From: Candidatus Thiodiazotropha taylori
GTDB taxonomy: Bacteria; Pseudomonadota; Gammaproteobacteria; Chromatiales; Chromatiaceae
Direction of reading: 5' to 3'
Length of the DNA: 17,537 nucleotides
NCBI GenBank assembly: GCA_019100305.1
Contig: JAHRHW010000040.1
Coordinates: 1 to 17,537 of the forward strand
Shown here: piece by piece, positions 13,842 to 17,537 of the stretch
Layout: every line of letters starts with the position of its first letter
How positions within the stretch are numbered: position 1 is the first letter of the stretch
The notes under the pieces: model-generated
Told to the model about the DNA's origin: nothing
Database searches by the model: none
The model's input: only the letters and a program-made list of their open reading frames with translations
Position numbers and translations under genes: made by a program

Positions 13842-15674
13842 ATGATAGAAAACGGAATGCTTAATTCACACATGCTCGCTGTACTAATGCTGACAGGATT
13901 GGCATTAGTGCTTTTCAGTCGGGAAAAGATCCCAATGGAGAGTTCAGCACTGGTGATTTTGACTCTGCTTGCACTCGGCTTTGAATTATTTCCTTATCAA
14001 GGGTCAGCAGGCAGAGTTCATTCAATCGATTTTTTCAAAGGTTTTGGCCATGAGGCACTGATTGCCGTCTGCGCTTTAATGGTGGCTGGTCATGGCTTGG
14101 TCAGATCCGGTGCTCTGGAGCCGATTGGGCGAACATTGGCCAGTTTATGGCGGGTAAGTCCAACAATATCGTTTCTTCTCACACTATTGATGGCTGCCGT
14201 GATGAGTGCATTCATCAACAATACGCCCATCGTTGTGCTTTTGTTGCCCATTCTGGTCAGTGTAGCGCTACAGACCAAGAGCGATGCCTCGGCGTTGTTG
14301 ATGCCGATGGGATTTGCCACATTGATCGGTGGCATGAGTACCTCAATCGGTACTTCGACCAATCTTCTGGTTATCGGAGTCGCGGCTGATATGGGATTGG
14401 ATCGAATAGGGATGTTCGATTTCATCGTCCCTGCACTGATTGCCAACACCGTCGCCATACTCTATTTATGGCTGATCGCCCCCCGCATACTACCAAGCAG
14501 AGAACTGGTTCTTGCCGATAGTTCTCCACGGATTTTTACTGCGCATCTGGCCATAAAAGAGGATAGTACGGTAGCGGGTTCGAGTCTCTCGGAAGCGATC
14601 GCCCTGACCCATGAGCGTATGCAGGTTGAAGGGATCAGGCGCAGCGAAACCACCTATATCATGCCGCTTCCCGATGCCCAGCTTAATCCTGGTGATCGCC
14701 TGCTGGTGCACGATACACCCGCCAATCTGAAGGCTTTTGAACAGCAATTGGGGGCAACGCTCTATTCCGCAGGAGATGAGGTGGATAATGATCACCCGCT
14801 TCGTGCAGACGATCAGCAGTTGGCAGAAGCAATTATTTTCAGAGGCTCCCCCCTGCAGAACAGCACACTGAATGAGATGCGCTTTGCAGAAAGTTATCAA
14901 TTGGTCGTATTGGCCGTTCACCGCGCCAATGAGCGTATCCGGTCCATGCCCCAGGGATTGGGTAATCTGAGCCTGAGGGTTGGTGACGTCCTGCTGGTAC
15001 AAGGGAGACGTGATCAGATACACGAACTGAAACAGCAATCGATCGTCATGGTACTGGATGCTACGACAGATTTGCCTCATACCCGGCGTGCACCCTATTC
15101 ATTGGCCATTATGCTGGGGATTATTCTGTTTGCTGCACTGGGCATTCTGCCGATTGCGGTGAGTGCGGTAACCGGTGTGTTGCTGATGTTATTGTGTGGT
15201 TGTCTCAGTTGGCGTGATATTGGTCGAGCGCTGAATGCCCAGGTAATTCTGATCATCGTTGCCAGTCTCGCTTTGGGTAACGCGCTGCTGATGACCGGGG
15301 GAAGCGAGTTTCTGGCAGACAGCTTTGTCAATTTGACGGCTGGGACATCCCCAACCGTGATACTCAGCAGTCTGATGCTGCTGATGGCACTACTGACCAA
15401 TGTGGTGTCGAACAATGCCGCTGCGGTTATCGGTACTCCGGTGGCAATCGGCATAGCGCAGAATCTCAATCTGCCAACAGAGCCATTTGTACTTGCTGTC
15501 CTGTTCGGTGCCAATATGAGCTACGCTACGCCTATGGCCTACCAGACCAATCTGTTGGTCATGAGCGCCGGTAACTATACTTTCGGTGATTTTGTCCGGG
15601 TTGGGTTCCCCTTGATTCTGATCATGTGGCTGGCATTCAGTTGGTTATTGCCGCTCTTCTACCAGACCGGTTGA
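13842..15674 (+). CDS. SLC13/DASS-family permease with two RCK_C (TrkA_C) domains
   Basis: A 610-residue inner-membrane transporter. The N-terminal half (about 10-215) has hydrophobic helices with INNTPIVVLLLPIL (126-128 NNT) and GGMSTSIGTSTN. A cytoplasmic insert follows with two RCK_C-like repeats (about 232-303 and 322-400; LNPGDRLLVHD and LRVGDVLLVQG are the equivalent strands). The C-terminal half contains NVVSNNAAAVIGTPVAI (523-527). The paired Asn-rich hairpin motifs are the substrate/Na+ sites of the SLC13 fold. Relatives move sulfate, dicarboxylates or other anions, and substrate cannot be read from sequence. ATG 13842 is chosen (GGA five bases upstream); the frame is open back to a TTG at 13803, but the extra residues look non-native. 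It stands alone downstream of the predicted sRNA/leader. Confidence 0.92.
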   Translation: MIENGMLNSHMLAVLMLTGLALVLFSREKIPMESSALVILTLLALGFELFPYQGSAGRVHSIDFFKGFGHEALIAVCALMVAGHGLVRSGALEPIGRTLASLWRVSPTISFLLTLLMAAVMSAFINNTPIVVLLLPILVSVALQTKSDASALLMPMGFATLIGGMSTSIGTSTNLLVIGVAADMGLDRIGMFDFIVPALIANTVAILYLWLIAPRILPSRELVLADSSPRIFTAHLAIKEDSTVAGSSLSEAIALTHERMQVEGIRRSETTYIMPLPDAQLNPGDRLLVHDTPANLKAFEQQLGATLYSAGDEVDNDHPLRADDQQLAEAIIFRGSPLQNSTLNEMRFAESYQLVVLAVHRANERIRSMPQGLGNLSLRVGDVLLVQGRRDQIHELKQQSIVMVLDATTDLPHTRRAPYSLAIMLGIILFAALGILPIAVSAVTGVLLMLLCGCLSWRDIGRALNAQVILIIVASLALGNALLMTGGSEFLADSFVNLTAGTSPTVILSSLMLLMALLTNVVSNNAAAVIGTPVAIGIAQNLNLPTEPFVLAVLFGANMSYATPMAYQTNLLVMSAGNYTFGDFVRVGFPLILIMWLAFSWLLPLFYQTG

Positions 15675-15721
15675 GCTTTAGATATGCCTGTATAGGTGCC
15701 TGATCCTATGCCGGATTACTA

Positions 15722-15743
15722 TCGGGAGAGATTGAGTTCCCGA
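15722..15743 (+). other. Weak hairpin after the SLC13 gene
   Basis: A 6-bp inverted repeat (TCGGGA / TCCCGA) with a ten-base loop lies 48 bp after the permease stop. It has no T tract, so any terminator role is tentative. Confidence 0.25.
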
Positions 15744-15838
15744 CACGACTAAAGCATTTGTTAGGGGGTAGTCGAGCACCTTTTAGAACGTCTGTTGACG
15801 CAAATAGTGTTATACAGGTATCCGCAGAATCTGACCTG

Positions 15839-15854
15839 TGTGACATTTGTTACA
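15839..15854 (+). promoter_or_regulatory. CRP-like box upstream of the secreted GlcG/HbpS gene
   Basis: TGTGACATTTGTTACA is a near-perfect dyad (TGTGAC / GTTACA) and differs from the CRP core TGTGA-N6-TCACA at one base. Its centre is about 71 bp before the GTG start, a normal place for an activator of the CRP/FNR family. The -10/-35 elements downstream are not clear. Confidence 0.4.
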
Positions 15855-15917
15855 TAACTCCATCCGTCTGTATGACAGATTTTTGCTTTTTCCATCTAAA
15901 TTACTTGGGAGTTCGTA

Positions 15918-16442
15918 GTGCACCATTCGATTAAGGTGATTTTGATTATGGTTTTGTGCTTAGGGACACACGTCGGCTTTGCCGAGAGTGAAGGTTTGTA
16001 CACCAGCCGAAGCTTGAGCCTTGAATTAGCATCCAAAGCGGTAGACGGGGCAATCAAGGATTGCCGCAAAAAGGGTTACTCCGTTGCGGTGGCTGTGGTT
16101 GACAGAGGCGGGAATGTTACGGCATTGCTGCGTGACCGATTTGCCGGGCCACACACTATTGAAACTGCCATACGGAAAGCATGGACAGCAAATAGTTTTC
16201 GTCAGTCCACAGCGGTTCTGGCCGGTATGCTGAAGGAGGGGCGCATTCCCGATCAGGTGCAGCATAATCCTGGTGCTCTGCTGGTCGGTGGCGGATTGGT
16301 TATCACCGCGCAAGGTGAAACCCTTGGTGGGATCGGCGTATCCGGTGCACCTCCAGGCTCATCTGAGCGGGATAGTATCGATGGGGCCTGCGCCGAGGCA
16401 GGATTGGCAGCGATCTGGGAGGATCTGGAGCTGGCTGAATGA
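15918..16442 (+). CDS. Secreted GlcG/HbpS family (DUF336) haem-binding-type protein
   Basis: A 174-residue protein with a Sec signal peptide (hydrophobic core about 6-17, likely cleavage after GFA near residue 22), then a single GlcG/HbpS domain. Domain signs include the opening LSLELASKAVDGAI, the central VAVVDRGGNVTALLRDRFAGPHTIETAIRKAWTA, and the glycine-rich close GGGLVITAQGETLGGIGVSGAPPGSSERD. Relatives include the Streptomyces haem-binding sensor protein HbpS and the GlcG proteins of glycolate clusters; the exact role of periplasmic members is unclear and could be haem or small-molecule binding. The start is GTG 15918 with GGGAG six bases upstream. A CRP-like box lies upstream. A 6-bp hairpin (16443-16463) follows the stop. 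It appears monocistronic. Confidence 0.9.
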   Translation: MHHSIKVILIMVLCLGTHVGFAESEGLYTSRSLSLELASKAVDGAIKDCRKKGYSVAVAVVDRGGNVTALLRDRFAGPHTIETAIRKAWTANSFRQSTAVLAGMLKEGRIPDQVQHNPGALLVGGGLVITAQGETLGGIGVSGAPPGSSERDSIDGACAEAGLAAIWEDLELAE

Positions 16443-16463
16443 AGTTGTTGCGTAGCTACAACT
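16443..16463 (+). other. Hairpin just after the GlcG/HbpS gene
   Basis: AGTTGT and ACAACT pair around a nine-base loop, starting right after the stop codon (16440-16442). There is no T tract after it, so it may be an mRNA-end structure or chance. Confidence 0.25.
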
Positions 16464-16613
16464 GCCAGCGGGTGAAAGCAGATCATCCAATTGCACGGGT
16501 GACAAGAGAAACAGTACATGGATCTGTCTGCAAATTGCATATTGGACTAAGATTCAATCCTATCTCAGTGAAAAACTGCATCACCATTGGTTGAACAGGC
16601 CCTAGGGTAAACT

Positions 16614-17159
16614 GTGGACAATCCTCAAGAGATACTCGAATTCTGGTTTTCTGATGAGGTAAGACCTCGTCATTTCAGCTCTACCCCTGAGTTTGATCAA
16701 CAGGTCAAAAGCCGCTTTCTGGCTGCTTGGGAGCAGGCTAGTAGTGGTGGTCTCAACAACTGGCTGGGTAGCAGCGAAGGGTGTTTGGCGCTGGTGATCA
16801 TACTGGATCAGTTTCCATTGAACATGTTTCGAGATCAGCCGCAGGGATATTCGACAGAGCAGCACTCGAGAGAGGTAGCGAATCATGCGATCCTTGCGGG
16901 ATTCGATGAGCAGTTACCAGCCGATCAGCGGGCTTTCCTCTATCTACCGTTCATGCACAGCGAATCTCTGCCAGATCAGGACTTCTCGGTAACGCTATTT
17001 GAAGCAGCAGGGATGCAAGAGAGTCTTAAGTGGGCTAAGCACCACCGTGAAATCGTCCGTCAGTTCGGCAGGTTTCCCCATCGCAATGCGGTTTTAGGTC
17101 GGCAGAGCAGTGAAGAAGAGCTCGCCTATCTCGACTCGGACCGGGCCTTTCACGGATGA
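16614..17159 (+). CDS. DUF924 family protein
   Basis: A 181-residue soluble protein beginning at GTG 16614 with AGGG six bases upstream. The family pattern is clear: the opening EILEFWFSDE, the GCLALVIILDQFPLNMFR block (about 56-73), FLYLPFMHSE (about 106-115) and the late HREIVRQFGRFPHRNAVLGR (about 142-161). Length is typical of DUF924 proteins, which have a helical, TPR-like fold and no settled function. There is no signal peptide or membrane helix, so it is cytoplasmic. It is convergent with the EF-G-like gene across 27 bp and probably transcribed alone; a promoter in the 171-bp gap before it is not evident. Confidence 0.92.
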   Translation: MDNPQEILEFWFSDEVRPRHFSSTPEFDQQVKSRFLAAWEQASSGGLNNWLGSSEGCLALVIILDQFPLNMFRDQPQGYSTEQHSREVANHAILAGFDEQLPADQRAFLYLPFMHSESLPDQDFSVTLFEAAGMQESLKWAKHHREIVRQFGRFPHRNAVLGRQSSEEELAYLDSDRAFHG

Positions 17160-17186
17160 CAGGTTGTCGCGGCTGATCGATTTGAA

Positions 17187-17537
17187 TCATCTGCCCATGG
17201 TGCGCATGATCTCTTTGGATACTGCCGCATAGTGGTCGAACTCCATGGTAAACGTACCCCGCCCATGGGTGGCGGATCTCAGCTCTGTTGCATAGCCGAA
17301 CATCTCCGAGAGGGGGACAAGATTGTGTATGGATTTGATACTGCCAGGCCGATCTGAGATCCCTTCGATCTCCGCGCGCCGGTTTGCCAGCTGGGCCAAC
17401 ACATCCCCAAGGTGCTCTTCCGGGGTGATCACATTGCAGTCCACGACAGGTTCCAGCAGCGTTGGATCGCCCGACTCCAAGCCTGAACGAAATGCCATGC
17501 CGGCGGCTACTTTGAAGGATAGGGGAGTTGAGTCCAT
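17187..17537 (-). CDS. EF-G-like translation factor, C-terminal part (5' end cut by window edge)
   Basis: The last 116 residues of an elongation-factor-G-type GTPase. DSTPLSFKVAAGMAFRSG is the end of domain IV, and LLEPVVDCNVITPEEHLGDVLAQLANRRAEIEG is the start of domain V; FGYATELRSATHGRGTFTMEFDHYAAV is the usual close of domain V. The apparent Met at the right edge is an internal residue (homologues have a residue before DS here), so the gene extends beyond the window. The spacing between motifs and a short tail ending RTMGR suggest an EF-G paralogue (FusA2-like) rather than the canonical str-operon EF-G, but the G domain that would help decide is missing. It is convergent with the DUF924 gene. 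Confidence 0.9.
   Translation of the reverse strand: MDSTPLSFKVAAGMAFRSGLESGDPTLLEPVVDCNVITPEEHLGDVLAQLANRRAEIEGISDRPGSIKSIHNLVPLSEMFGYATELRSATHGRGTFTMEFDHYAAVSKEIMRTMGR

Noticed and set aside
15867..15884. Small stem (TCTGT-ATG-ACAGA) followed by Ts as a terminator of the SLC13 gene
   Set aside because: The stem is only five AT-leaning base pairs with a three-base loop and lies just before the next gene's leader; too weak to call.
8749..16606. Shared 10-mer AGGCCCTAGG at 8749 and 16597 (and a partial copy near 13811)
   Set aside because: Many shared 10-mers are expected by chance in a window this size, and flanking bases do not match, so it is not evidence of a repeat family.

Overview
The window reads as a chromosomal segment of a free-living or symbiotic gammaproteobacterium. 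The evidence is protein-level resemblance and gene order (DUF2244, coxB with a cytochrome c tail, coxA, ctaG, coxC, DUF2909, SURF1, Sco-like, ctaB), a layout typical of Pseudomonas-like and purple-sulfur-like gammaproteobacteria. The mix with an SLC13/RCK permease, a P2-type ATPase, a secreted GlcG/HbpS protein and a lysine-rich H1-like protein would fit Chromatiales-type sulfur oxidisers, but that placement is inference. I see no tRNA, rRNA, CRISPR array, transposase or phage gene.

Positions 1-8677 are almost wholly minus-strand. A caa3-type cytochrome c oxidase operon runs leftward from 8677: DUF2244 protein, CoxB (CuA domain plus fused haem c domain), CoxA, a 50-residue one-helix protein, CtaG/Cox11, CoxC, SURF1, an atypical Sco-like thioredoxin-fold protein and CtaB. 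Several joints overlap (ATGA overlaps at 5219-5222 and 2613-2616, and a 14-bp overlap at 1972-1985), which suggests translational coupling. A small twin-helix DUF2909 gene lies on the opposite strand inside the cluster. No ctaA (haem A synthase) is present here. A hairpin follows ctaB, and then a truncated DUF2333 membrane protein gene leaves the window at base 1. Together these genes make, load with copper and haem, and assemble one terminal oxidase.

Positions 8678-12273 hold an AT-rich intergenic stretch and a long P2-type cation ATPase on the plus strand. Convergent to it, at 12274-12768, is a small lysine/arginine/alanine-rich, histone-H1/AlgP-like gene with a good promoter of its own.

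Positions 12769-13841 are about 1 kb of mostly non-coding, AT-rich DNA and hold the most interesting signal. A near-consensus sigma-54 promoter (13591-13606) is followed at the expected start distance by two hairpins, the second a textbook Rho-independent terminator (13662-13687). Together these predict a roughly 70-nt sigma-54-dependent small RNA with an exposed CCUCC stretch, with clustered GTGCA/TGCAC half-sites about 90-140 bp upstream. The alternative is a sigma-54-driven attenuated leader for the next gene.

Positions 13842-17537 carry an SLC13-family permease with two RCK_C (TrkA_C) domains, a secreted GlcG/HbpS-like protein preceded by a CRP-like box, a DUF924 protein, and the 3' part of an EF-G-like gene converging from the right edge.
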